Assembly: GCA_018398805.1 (NCBI GenBank)
Contig: JAGFBZ010000940.1
Location: forward strand, 472,001-536,000
Length of the DNA stretch: 64,000 nt
From: Hirundichthys speculiger
Taxonomy: Eukaryota > Chordata > Actinopteri > Beloniformes > Exocoetidae
Direction: 5' to 3'
Made by a program: the position numbers and the translations under genes. The notes below the pieces were generated by a model, which had not been told where the DNA came from, made no database searches, and saw nothing but the letters and a program-made list of their open reading frames with translations. Positions 44,535 through 55,816 of this stretch are shown here, one piece after another (the first letter of the stretch is position 1; each line of letters opens with the position of its first letter).

Positions 44535-47421
44535 AAGAAAAATACTAATACCCTTGCATCTGCCAAGGAAAACTGGCTTGGCCAAGAATTACTGACTGGA
44601 TAAATGCATGAGTGATGATTCATGTGAACTGCACAGAGTACACATATCTGTGTGTAGATCCATGCTCGATGATTAGCATGAGAGATCATGTTTCACCAAA
44701 CTTAACTGCTCTCCATTAGCTTCTGTTAATGTCTGAAGACATTTTAGATTATTAATTTGGTTTTTGAACTCACTTTTATTCTGTCCTTTTAGTGACATCC
44801 AAACGACCTGTTGTTTTAGCTGCTGATTCCCATGGTGCTTTACCATTAGGTAACATTAGACTTTGATTTTCTGGTCTTGACCCTGGAGTGCAGGCTAATT
44901 ATAGACATATCAAATCTCCCTTTTAGTTCTAAAGTTCTTGAATAAAAACTCTTGCAAATCAACTAACTGTCCATTTGAATGGAAATGTATTTGTTTTAAG
45001 AATTTCAGTCAGGCCCAGTTTCTCTTTGTCTACAGCCGCCTGCTGCGTTCCCTAGTATTTAAGGGATGAAAGAAAAGTGAAGTGTTATCTCTCCCAGGTA
45101 AAGTTTTTGATGACTACTGTATTCTTAGACTGAGACACTAATATGGTTCATTGAAGAATCTGATCTTCGATGCCTCCATAATACGGATAGTTTACTGACA
45201 TAAAAGATCACATTTACACCTGCCAACTGTTCCTTTAGAAATACAGCACACTAAAATCAGCAATGAGCAAACCATAACATTCAAAATATATATATTTTAT
45301 AATATTACCATTGTTTTTTTTTTTTCCACACAGTAGGACAAAATGTTAATGTGAAACTCAACACCAGCAGACAGCAGTGTGCCCGGGGCCAGATGTTCTG
45401 AGACCCTACAGCTGAGGTCGGGCTCTTCAAGGCCCCCGTGGCTGAAGCTCATCTGTGTTAAATGGATTTCCTAGACATCACACTCGGATTCAAGAAGTCT
45501 CACCCATGCACTATCAAATCCCACATAGGGTTTTGTGGTGTGGCTGAGCCTAATCCTGTGATGCGCATGCGAGATTCAGGTTTATCGGCTCCACCGTGGC
45601 AGTCCTTCTCTCTGATCTTGTACTTCACTGTAACATCTGTATGACTTCAGACGAAACAGCAGTTAACACCACGACGCTGTGTTGTCACAGTCCAGTCTTC
45701 CTTTACATGTGAAAAACAACAATACAGTGGATTCAGTTGACGAACTATGGACCTCCCAACAAGTGCCGACATGTCTTCCCCCCACCCCTGGAAACCCCTT
45801 TGTTTGACTTAATTTCTTATCTCCAGTTTTTATCACCCTCCTGGGAGTGGTCTTATCTGTGATCAGTTTATCATAGAACAGTATCCACCCTTTCACCGGG
45901 GGCCCTGACAAGTCTTCATGAGGACTCCCCCATAAATCAGTCATGTCAGACTTTTTTTGTAGCATATTTTAATTTAAGCCAAGTTTCGTGTTCTTTTTAA
46001 ACTTCAAGGATTTTTTTTTTTTTTTTTTTTTTGAGGTGGTAAATTTAAGATGCCCTCCACAGACATTGCCTCAATGATAATAATAATGATAATATCAATA
46101 ATAAAATAAAAAATATTTTTAAGAGATACTGCAGGCCTTAAGTTCCGTATTGTTCTGTTATTTGTTGTTTTAGTACAATGGCATCCTCAAAGGGGGAGAA
46201 GACTTTGAGAACAAACAATTTTAGTGCTTGTCACAAATGAATGTAAAGATGGATTCAGATAAATGACATGAAGCCGAATCTGAGATCTGACAGATAAATT
46301 AAAACAAAGTTCTGTTGGAAACGTATTTCCTTTTCTTCTGCAGTTGAGATGATTTATAACATTGTCATGAATGGACCTTAATTGCTGGAGGCAGCATAAA
46401 TAATTATGTTTATCCATGATTACGGCTCTCCATTTAATAGGTACACACAATATCCTTAAAAGAAAGTGGTGGGCAGCTGTGAGAGCAATAAATCAAATGT
46501 AAGAAAGTTGCACATGACTTTTTACTGCAGTACACACAAAGCTCATGTAAGTTCAAAGAAGTCAATCAGTAGAATATAACTAAATAAAACTAATTTCAAA
46601 GAACCATTTTGCAAAAACAGTAAATCATTACAACTATTATGTTGAGCTTTGTCTGTCATAATATGAACAATGAGGGACATAAAACTCAGATTCATGACTG
46701 AAACTGTGCTCTGTTAGGTTTTCGTTCACAGCTCAGATGTGATTTTACCTGACGTGGCACAAAAAGAAAAAGAAAAAAGAAAATCAGCCTTTGTTCAGTA
46801 TGGATGTAAAATCTAATCAGACAACAGAAACCAAGGCAGTTGTGTTTTTTTTTTTTTTTTTTTTTGCACCAGGCTGTAATTATGTTTATTGTATTCTGTA
46901 AAGTTTGGTATTTTAACATTGAGCTCTGAAGTCATTTAACAATGAGGATTTGCTCTGTTTTGGAGTCGGGACCAACAAAATCTACTTCCTGTTTGGCTTC
47001 AACCTGGAAGTGGGGATGCTGGCTCCTGGTTGTATCTTCACATGGTCATCTAACTTCTGCTACCTGAAGTCAGGAACAAAGCATTATAGTAGAAATAACA
47101 TTAGTTATAGATCTTGAAATCAGAAATGTGCATAGACCAGAATGGGACAATTGCACTATGATGCATTTAAGTGGTCTTGATTTCTGCCTTTAATAAAGAT
47201 TGAGCACTTAATCGAAAATTAATCGAAACAGTTATTCATAACAAATGTCAATTATTTATCTTTTTTGAAATATTCATTTAGCAAGCACGTACAGTTAAGG
47301 AATCTAAGTTTCACTTATTTTAAAATCAAATATATGTAACTCTTTTATCACAGTTTTAATAGTTGATAATATTTGGATCAAAACTCATCAATACCTATCG
47401 GGGGAAACAATAACACAAATT

Positions 47422-47530
47422 GCACCTTCATTGTAATGCTATTTTATATTTTTATTGCACCTTCATTTGCAATGCTATTTTATATTTTTATTGCACCTTC
47501 ATTTGCAATGCCATTTTATATTTTTATTCT
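47422..47530 (+). repeat. 38-bp tandem repeat, three copies
   Basis: TGCACCTTCATTTGCAATGC followed by TATTTTATATTTTTAT, repeated three times (the first copy lacks two bases). It adjoins a LINE-type tail. Confidence 0.85.
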
Positions 47531-47609
47531 ATTAACCTTATTCCTATTTTGTTACTTATTTTATTGCTTTTAGTTACTTATCTTATTGCTTTTTTACTAT
47601 TTGTACTCG

Positions 47610-47651
47610 CAAGCTGCTGGAACTGCAAATTTCTCTTTGAGATGAATAAAG

Positions 47652-47726
<75 letters not shown>
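47610..47726 (+). repeat. LINE-type 3' tail with (TATC)n microsatellite
   Basis: GCTGGAACTGCAAATTTCTC, then TTTGAGATGAATAAAG, runs into about 19 copies of TATC (47652-47726). This 'AATTTC...GAATAAAGTATC' ending with a TATC tail is the typical 3' end of a common fish retroposon. Confidence 0.75.
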
Positions 47727-47867
47727 GAGAGGAGAATAATACTATTCTAAAATAATTGTTTATTAGTGTAGCCAGTCGAGATAACTTGTCCAATTAATCG
47801 CGATATTTTATTTGAGGTCAAAAGCTCAGTTTTACTTTAATCCAACAACACATGAAAAATGATCAAG

Positions 47868-47943
47868 CGTCTGTTTTCCCTCAGATATAACACTAATACA
47901 GGGACATGTTTTCCTCAGATATAACACTAATACAGGGACATAA
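47868..47943 (+). repeat. Short tandem duplication (36 bp x 2)
   Basis: TCAGATATAACACTAATACA plus GGGACATGTTTTCC occurs twice in a row just upstream of the FBLN2 CpG island. Confidence 0.8.
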
Positions 47944-47975
47944 TCATCTAATTAAATAGCAGAGACAAAGAAAGT

Positions 47976-48420
47976 TCACCTGGCAGGAGTCAGGTGAACA
48001 GTCTTTGTCCTCCCTCCTGACTGGAACCGTGTTGGCCTCCCCTGCCGGTGAAACCCCGCTCCTTGTTTCGGGTCTCGGGATATCCTCCGGATCTCAGCCA
48101 GGGGAAACACCCCCTCCGCCCGCCCGCAGCTCCGAGCGGCGCCTCCACAGTCCGGAGCTTCGCTCGGCGCTCGAGGACCCGCCAGCTGGAAGTGTCCGCG
48201 CGCGACCAGGTAACAAAACATTGTATCTTCACGCGGCTACTTTAGTGAGAGCGAACTACCCGTCCGGACCCGTAGACCCGCGGAAACACGGCACCGAGCC
48301 TGCAGTCCATGTCTCTGGATGTTCTGGCTCCGTGGGTTCAGTTTTCTTCCTGCTTCTGGACGCAGTTTTCCGTCCTGCGGTGAAGCTGAACGACTTCAAA
48401 CACCAGGCCAACGACAGGTA
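47976..48420 (+). promoter_or_regulatory. FBLN2: CpG island and probable untranslated exon 1 of FBLN2
   Basis: A GC- and CpG-rich block in AT-rich surroundings, 3.1-3.6 kb before the FBLN2 coding exon. Two good donors exist: GACCAG|GTAACA (GT at 48210) and GACAG|GTAGCG (GT at 48418). Either could join the acceptor at 51555. A 138-codon open frame here (48005-48421) has no recognisable domain; I take it as a GC-rich by-product and the exon as 5'UTR. The position and strand fit FBLN2, but no start site can be read. Confidence 0.5.
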
Positions 48421-49074
48421 GCGATGCGACAGGTAGCTCCAGATACAACCACCGCGGTCCTGCTCTTTGATGAGGATCACGTTTCTTATTCAAATTTAGT
48501 TGCCACCTTCACGTGGGCTCCGAAAATAACTGTTCAGTTTAGTTTAGTTAACTACAGACGGACTCCAGCACCTCTGTTGGACCTTTTTCATTTTCTCTAC
48601 ACTCGTCCTTCTCGTGATTCAACGTGAACTGTATTTTTCTGTGGTTCAGAAAAAGCCCCAGTTGTTTTAGTCCATGCTGGTTAAGCTGGTTGAGCTGCTG
48701 GTTGAGTTGGGATCAGGGATGAGCCCCCCAGCTCAACACCCTCACTGCTGTGGAAAACTAGTGTACATATCAAAAGCATGAAAAGCACTAGATTTACTAA
48801 TGAGGTGATTTGTGAAGAAAGAAAAATGTACTGCATGTAAATGAGAACAGTTTTATTTCAATCATGGCAAAAGAAAATAAGACTAGTTAAAAGCATTCTC
48901 GGGCTTGTTGAATATCACTGTCATTCATTACTGTGAATTTATGAGAGTTAGTCAGCACAGCAGATACACAGAATGATGAAAAAAATGACAAAATAATCTG
49001 GACTTATTCTGATTTTTATGTTTTCAAATACTGCATTTACAACATTTGAGAATCCCCCAAATTTATTTTTATTT

Positions 49075-49192
49075 TGGCGCTAATGGCCTTTATTGACAGT
49101 AGGGGGGGGGGAGACATGCAGCAAAAGGTCACATGGGCCGGGAGTCAAACCCGCGACCGCTGCCCTAACCGCTACACCACAGGACGGCCCAA
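49075..49192 (-). mobile_element. tRNA-derived SINE
   Basis: The reverse complement reads GGCCGTCCTGTGGTGTAGCG, GTTAGGGCAGCGGTCGCGGG, TTTGACTCCCGGCCCATGTG. TGGTGTAGCGGTTAGGG resembles a Pol III A box and GGGTTTGACTCCC a B box at tRNA-like spacing. After it comes a segment with GACATGCAGC on the plus strand that is shared with 49980-50000, so both belong to one family. Confidence 0.65.
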
Positions 49193-49917
49193 CAGCTTTT
49201 TGGTTTTGAAGGTTTCACAGAGCAGAAATGAATGTGAATTAAAGGATGTAGCTTAAACGTTAGGTTAAACAGCTTTGTGGGGACTTTAAGTTTAACCGCA
49301 AATCAACTCTTTTGGTCAGTAATTCATGTTGAATTAACAATTCGTGATGTGAATTCAGAAACCCAAATCACTTGAGCTGTACGATAAGCCACCAAAGAAG
49401 CTTTGCTGTTTCACTTAAAGAAACTTTAGGCTCTTTCATGTTATGGGAACACAGACGTAATTTTGTTGTACGTCTTGTGCAATGACAGTAAAGTTTGGAT
49501 TGAACTGAATTGTATCATGAATGTTGAGTGATCCTTGTCACTGCAGAATAAAGGAATCCAAATTGTTTGGAAATGGTCTTATAAAACACGTACACGGCGA
49601 GCAATCAAACTGTGGAAGAGCCACGTGGAAAAAAGAGGGAACCACTTGAGAGAGCAACCTCTTTGAGTTAATGATGTCATTACAGTAAAATCCTTATTTC
49701 ATTTTAACTTTTTATGTATCAATTTAGCCACTTTTATGAATACTAATTAAAATAATATGCTGACCTCAGACACCTAGTGTCGTGTAAAACCAGTGCCAAA
49801 TTTATCATATATCAAGAATATTTGCTTTGGGGGATATAAAGGCTGGAGAAAAGTGCCTTACATCACTGGTGATGAATTAGGTTAGTCTAAAAGCACTTTC
49901 ACATGTTTTTTTTTTTT

Positions 49918-50045
49918 TTTTATGTGGCACTAGTGGCCTTTGAGTGAGAGAGAAAGGAAACCAGGGGAGAGAGAGAGGATGGGGAAGACATGCAGCAAAT
50001 AGTCAGCCACAGGAGGATTGTGGCCTCCCTACGTAGGCTGCCAGG
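49918..50045 (-). mobile_element. SINE body from which the 54-bp array grew
   Basis: TGGCACTAGTGGCCTTTGAG, a GA-rich stretch and AGACATGCAGCAAATAGTCA match the tail of the SINE at 49075-49192 (AATGGCCTTTATTGACAGT, GACATGCAGCAAAAGGTCAC). Where the tRNA-like head should follow, the 54-bp tandem array begins. Confidence 0.6.
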
Positions 50046-50985
50046 CCCAACTACTGCGCTACGAGGGCAGCCTTTGTATGGAGGACTGTGGCTGCTAGGC
50101 CCAACTACTGCGCTACCAGGGCAGCCTTTGTATGGAGGACTGTGACTGCCAGGCCCAACTACTGCGCTACCAGGGCAGCCTTTGTATGAAGGACTGTGGC
50201 TGCCAGGCCCAACTACTGCGCTACCAGGGCAGCCTTTGTATGAAGGACTGTGGCTGCCAGGCCCAACTACTGCGCTACCAGGGCAGCCTTTGTATGGAGG
50301 ACCGTGGCCTCCATACACAGGCTGCCGGGCCCAACTGCTGCGCTACCAGGGCAGCCTGCGTATGGAGGACTGTGGCTACCAGGCCCAACTACTGCACTAC
50401 CAGGGCAGCCTACGTATGGAGGACTGTGGCTGCCAGGCCCAACTACTGCACTACCAGGGCAGCCTATGTATGGAGGACTGTGGCTGCCAGGCCCAATTAC
50501 TGCGCTACCAGAGCAGCCTATGTATGGAGAACTGTGGCTGCCAGGCCCAACTACTGCGCTACCAGAGCAGCCTATGTATGGAGGACTGTGGCTGCCAGGC
50601 CCAACTACTGTGCTGCCAGAGCAGTAGTATGGCCTGGCAGCCACAGTCCTCCATACATAGGGTGCTCTGGTAGCCTATGTATGGTGGACTGTGGCTGCCT
50701 ATGTATGGAGGACTGTGGCTGCCAGGCCTAACTACTGCGCTACCAGAGCAGCCTACGTTTGGAGGACTGTGGCTGCCAGGCCCAACTACTGTGCTACCAG
50801 AGCAGCCTATGTATGGAGGACTGTGGCTGCCAGGCCCAACTACTGCGCTACCAGAGCAGCCTACGTATGGAGGACTGTGTCTGACAGGCCCAACTACTGC
50901 GCTACCAGAGCAGCCTACGTATGGAGGACTGTGGCTGCCAGGCCCAACTACTGCGCTACCATGGCAGCCCGCAGAGAACATAATG
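50030..50985 (+). repeat. 54-bp minisatellite, about 17 units, one inverted
   Basis: The unit GGCAGCCTTTGTATGGAGGA, CTGTGGCTGCCAGGCCCAAC, TACTGCGCTACCAG repeats with a 54-bp period (GCAG at 50067, 50121, 50175). Since 54 is 18 codons, long open frames of 100-199 codons appear on both strands; these are not genes. At 50625-50674 one unit is inverted. On the minus strand each unit contains GGTAGCGCAGTAGTTGGGC, which resembles a Pol III A box. Confidence 0.9.
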
Positions 50986-51661
50986 TCAATGAATAATATC
51001 GTTTTCAGGAAATTTATCAAAATCACAGCTCTGCGCAGTGTTAAGCAGGACATTTTTTTTTGACACATTCTTGCTTTTGGTGTTGGTGCAATTTACAAAA
51101 TCACCGACAGATTTAGCATTTTAAGATTTCTGCTTTCAATTAGGAAACCATCATCAAATCTGAAATGAGTCAAATTAGGTCACCCTGATCTTTAGTCCAC
51201 AAATGCCTTCAGAGAATGAACTTTACTTGAAGTTTCTTCTCCATAATTAACACTTGGACTTCAGGGTTGTGGACAGCACATGATTTCATTCATTCATGTT
51301 CTATACCTGCTTTAGAGCTACAACACAAGACTGACCGATTTTTGTAGAGATAATCACAGTTGTAGCAGAAATGTAGAGGTGGGACAGATTCCAAGGTTAA
51401 TCGTGATAGTGGTTCCAATACTGCACTCTAGCTAGTGAAACAAATCTGTCAAAGGTAGGTACAACAGTACAACATAGGATCATGGTCTGCTGTCATTTTG
51501 TGAAACAAACAGTTTGTATGTCTTTTCTTTTTTCATTCTGTACTATTCATTGCAGGTAAAGGTGACTGACTTCAGCAGAATGCAGGAGTATCATTAAAGC
51601 ATCGCTAAAGGCCAGAGACTCTCCCTGATCTCCTCTGACTGTCATATGTACACTGGACGCC

Positions 51662-53408
51662 ATGGCTCGAGCTGAAGCTGCACTTCTGAGATGCACTGTG
51701 ATATTTCTCTATCTAAGTCTGTGCTTGTGTCAGCACGACTGCACCAGCGTGGTCTGTCCTCTGTTGGAAAACTGCATTGAAGAAGTCCTGGAGAGGGGTG
51801 CATGTTGTGCGTCATGTTTACAGACCGGATGTACATGTGAGGGTTACCAGTACTATGACTGCTTCACTGCTGGATTCAAGAATGGCAAAGTGCCTGAGGG
51901 AGAGTCTTACTTTGTTGACTATGGCAGCACTGAGTGCTCCTGCCCTACAGGAGGGGGCCGGATAAGCTGCCAGTTCATCAGCTGCCCTGATTTGCCACCA
52001 AACTGCATTGAAGTTGTGGAGCCCGTAGATGGCTGCATGCAGTGTGAACGCATCGGATGTGTTCATGGTGAGCACAAGTACGAAGCTGGATACTCCTTTC
52101 AACTTGATCCTTGCTGGGTCTGCCACTGCCCTGACGAAGGGGGGGTGCTCAGGTGCTCCCGTGTACCATGTGATTCCCAGAGCATCCATGAACCCATGCC
52201 AGCTACACCCACTGAGGAGTTCACATCCAGCAGGGAAGCTGGATTCGACCTGCAAGACCACATGTATCAGTTGACCACACCATATCACCTTCCTCCTCAT
52301 GGGAATTTTCCTCTGTCCAGATTCCCATCACTTGAAGAATCAGAGGACTATGATCCTACAGAGTTTTCAGAGACCTATCCCCAGTTTCCAGTGTCCCCCA
52401 CCCAGTCCTCCATCTCTTCTAAAAAGAGTGTATCTATATCCCAAAGTCTGGATGGACCAACCTCTTCTGCTCACAGCTCAAAGACACAAGCCAAGATGGA
52501 GTTGAGGGAGCGATACAGCGTTCATGAGGATCCAGCAAACAGAAACGAAGTGACAGGAAGTCCCTTGAGTGTAGAACAAGATATTCCCAGGCCACACACA
52601 GATGCCCGTAATTACACAAGTACACAAAATGTCTCATTCGGGGAGATGATTTCGCATATCGATTTAGACAACCCATCGCACGCACTTAAGAGTTTTGGAA
52701 GTGTCAGGTTTCCCTTACACCGAGGGTTAGCAAATGAAGAAGATCCAGAATATCCAGATAGGAATTCCAAAAGGGGGATTCATCATCAGAGAGGCACTCC
52801 GACTGAGGAACAGCACCAAAATGCATCAGAGACTGTGACAGATAGTCAGATCATCTTGAATAATGTGAGTGGTACAGAGTCTTTACCCAGTCAGAACAGA
52901 GAATATGTCAACTTTCCACCATTTGGACAGAAAAACCCAGAGACTCCTGTTCAGCCCTACTCAAGTGTAAATGGCCCTAAAGAATCTCACGGACTAGATG
53001 ACAATAAAAGGTTGAATGAAGATGAAGTAGAAGGGGAGAAAGAGGAAGGAATAGTACCTTTTCAAGGTGTTTCTGGGACTGAAGGAAAGGATGTTCCCTA
53101 CATGATCCAGTCAGCACATGAGGGAAGCGATGAGGAGTCGGAGAGCAGCAGTCCTACCAGCAACTATGAAACGATCACACCTAAGGTGAACTTTTCCTCA
53201 CCAAGGAGGCCTGAGTACCAGCAAACCACAGCGGTTAATGTTATCAGCACCACTACCCAGCCACCTTTAAGGGTTGACGTGGATGATGGTCTACTCTGGG
53301 GACAGCTTCCTGGTAGCACAGGCAAAGAAGAGGTTAAGGAAGAAGTGGTAAAGACAGAAGAAGAAGAAGGCAGCCATCAGCCTGTTTTATTCATCAAACC
53401 TGAAGGAG
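51662..53408 (+). CDS. FBLN2: Fibulin-2, first coding exon (N domain)
   Basis: Fibulin-2 is a secreted calcium-binding matrix glycoprotein of basement membranes and elastic fibres. Residues 1-23 form a signal peptide (MARAEAALLRCTVIFLYLSL). Residues 24-170 form the cysteine-rich Na region with CPLLENCIEEVLERGACCAS, CEGYQYYDC, YFVDYGSTECSCP and LPPNCIEVV, which align closely with human FBLN2. Residues 171-582 are cysteine-free, acidic and Ser/Thr-rich with several N-glycosylation sequons (NYTS, NVSF, NASE, NFSS), like the Nb region. ATG has G at -3 and +4. The acceptor TTCATTGCAG at 51555 opens the exon; AG|GTGAGT closes it in phase 1. Reading on into the intron gives 40 further codons to a TAA at 53528, an unspliced artefact. 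The anaphylatoxin-like, EGF-like and C-terminal fibulin modules lie beyond the window. Confidence 0.93.
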
Positions 53409-54286
53409 GTGAGTCAAAAGTACACAGTACGATAAATGTTTCAGATCTTGTTTTTCAGTCAGTCGATCAAGACTTATACCAATATGAGCTAACACTAGGT
53501 TTTATAGTGCATTGGATAGAAGAGAAATAAAAAGATAATTTTTCGAAAAAGAAAGAAAATAAAAGATTTGTTGAAAAGACTGATAAAAGGTTTTTGGGAC
53601 TTAGTTAAAAATCTATCTTGCTCATGAATGTGTGAGTTAGGGTCATACGTACATGCACAATGACACAGTTTAGACTTTTTTTCTTTATACACCACAATCC
53701 ATTTGAAATAGATGAATCAAGATATGATCTGCTGATCTCTGCGGTTAGGAGTGACCTTGAAAACACGAAGGGAACTTAATTGTTCCACATCAAGTAAAAT
53801 TGTATAAAGCAAAAAATGTATGAAAATCGGGAGCATGGCATTTTGATTGATGATGGGGAGTGGCTAGCTGTCATCAGCTTAGCTACTTATTGTCTTGACT
53901 TCTTCGCTGTAAGTAAATACCTAACAGGCGTAGTCGTGCACATTTAATCAAAGCTGTGTCTTTGACAGATTGCAGTGCCTCAGGTACTGGAAGTTGTTTC
54001 TTTATTGCACCGTTCATCTGTTTCACAGCTGGCTAACCTCTCAACGTCCAGCCTTGATCTTAGTTTCTTGCCTTCTCTGCCATGGAGGACTCTGCTTCTT
54101 GACTGCAGAGTCTGTTAATCTTCTATTGTAATGGTTCCAATAGGCATTGTTTTATCAGGAGATAAACTTGACGAAGCTATAATTATTCACTGACGATGGG
54201 CAGAACCCTCTAATTTGATAACCATATCATATTACACAGAGATATACACCTTATCTGTGTGTTGTAGGTCTATGTGTGTCTTGTAG

Positions 54287-54288
54287 TG

Positions 54289-54319
<31 letters not shown>

Positions 54320-54320
54320 A
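54287..54320 (+). repeat. Poly-C followed by (CA)n
   Basis: A run of about 18 C, then ACACAC repeats. Prone to length error in sequencing. Confidence 0.9.
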
Positions 54321-55091
54321 TTATGGCAGTTTGAATGTAGATTGGTTGGCCAATGTAACAGATTGTACAGGTTGTTGTACATTGGTTTGAAGGAAATGAT
54401 TAGTGGGGCGTCTGGGGGTCCTCCCCCAGAAGTTTTTTATTATCATACATGTTATTTGCTGAATTCTGGTGCATTTTAATAAGTTGTTAGCTGACTTTAC
54501 AGATGTAGGTTGAACAATATCATATCAAATCTTGTCACATGCCTACAGGTGAAAAATGTGAAAGAGAAATGTTCAGTGAGAAAATTTGAAGGCTTGCATA
54601 ATCTTAAACCAAAACAGCTAACTTTAACTGACATCTCCCCCTTCCCCTGGATCATTTCTATCGATAACTGGTTACTATGGAAACTGAACTCGCCAAATGC
54701 ACAGACAGTTCGTTCAAGCACCTCTTTTCAAAATCACGTACCTTGTCTGCCTGCCTCTACTCGATCTACGCCATGTCAACCGAATTTATAGCAGACAGTC
54801 TCAACTACCACTGAGGAGAACGGAGCCTATTGAGGAGGGAATTGTTGCCAGACAAATAAGCTACCTGGACCTTGAAAACAAGCCCCAAACAAGCGACTAA
54901 GGACCAAAAAAATAAACGAATATAAAACGTATTTTATAATGGCCAATGTCAGAGACAGATCGTCCGTAAAGGTGAAGTTCAGCAATGTCAACAAAAATAG
55001 TTCGTGAAAAAGGCTGCTACGAGATGCTCCCTCCAACTTTCTCTGCCGCATGTTGCCAGATCTGCGCTGTGTGCCTGGTGCATCATTGGCT

Positions 55092-55816
55092 GGGGTTACA
55101 TGATGTTTTTTAATTCGGAATTAAAATTAGGAAATAAATAATTCCGAATTAAACTATTTTCCTTCGAGTTTACATGGAAATAGTAATTCCGAATTAAGGT
55201 TTACATGGAAAACACGTTTGTTCGGCTTTATCCAACTCCGCTTTAGGTCTGGGGGTTGGGAAGGGTTCTGATTGGATAGGGGGAGCGGATGTCTTTACAT
55301 CTACCGGAAGAAAACAAACTTAGCTAACTCGGTTAGCAACAACATTTCACTTATTTTTGACCTGGGTGGCGTCTCTATCTGTGAAACCTCCTTCATTTAA
55401 CCTGGTCGCTCTGAAAAGCTCACAATTTTTATGTTTCCTGCCATCTGTTCTTTTAATTATTTCCAGTTCCTCCAAGCTATTTATTAAATAAATCGTCTCT
55501 GCTCTTCAACACCGTTTACTGCGTGCTGCCGTTTTGAAAATAAGCCCAGCGCGGAATATAAGCGTCATCGCGACAGACGGGCAAGAGAACGAGCATGCGC
55601 AGAAAGACGGGAATTAATTTAAACAGGAATGAGTGTATACATGACCTACTTAATGCGGAATTAAAATGGGAATAAACCAGCCACTTACTTCAGAATTAAG
55701 TTTAATTTGGAATTGACATTTTCATATGGAATTAAGTGTTTACATGGTAACTTTTATTCGGCTTTAACTTTAATTCTGAATTAAAGAGGAATTAAACTTC
55801 CCATGTAAACGCACCC
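55092..55816 (+). mobile_element. 0.7-kb nonautonomous transposon with repeated AATTCCGAATTAA
   Basis: The right end reads TTCCCATGTAAACGCACCC; the left end GGGGTTACATGATG is a degenerate inverted copy. Both halves carry multiple AATTCCGAATTA/TAATTCGGAATTA and TTTACATGG motifs. The centre is more GC-rich and CpG-containing. No transposase. Confidence 0.6.

Larger units (their letters stand above)
34776..47975. other. HDAC11-FBLN2 intergenic region
   Basis: No host gene exon could be supported. Contents listed separately are a split Tc1-like relic, an L2-like LINE, two inverted MITEs, another Tc1 fragment, tandem repeats and a LINE-type tail with a TATC run. The stretches 34776-35840, 41175-42512, 42884-44230 and 44540-47420 look like AT-rich unique DNA with poly-T runs (43168, 46010, 46845) and a CT run at 42146-42167. 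Confidence 0.6.
48421..51555 (+). other. FBLN2: Probable FBLN2 intron 1
   Basis: It lies between the CpG-rich putative exon 1 and the acceptor TTCATTGCAG at 51555. It holds two SINE-like elements and the 54-bp minisatellite; no coding sequence was recognised. From 49196 to 49917 and 50986 to 51555 there is nothing recognisable except a LINE-like tail near 49455-49512 (GTACGTCTTGTGCAATGACA, GTAAAGTTTGGATTGAACTG). Confidence 0.5.

Noticed and set aside
48005..48421. 138-codon open frame in the CpG island
   Set aside because: No domain; GC-rich DNA has few stops; more likely FBLN2 5'UTR/promoter.
50132..51068. Overlapping long frames on both strands (up to 199 codons) with repeated peptides
   Set aside because: The 54-bp unit is a multiple of three, so frames stay open on both strands; no signal peptide, domain or codon bias.
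51818..52300. 160-codon minus-strand frame antisense to FBLN2
   Set aside because: Shadow of the conserved FBLN2 coding frame.
53960..54010. Possible small FBLN2 exon (acag|attgcagtgcc near 53970)
   Set aside because: A candidate acceptor exists, but the translated residues do not match fibulin-2, and no clear exon could be defined.
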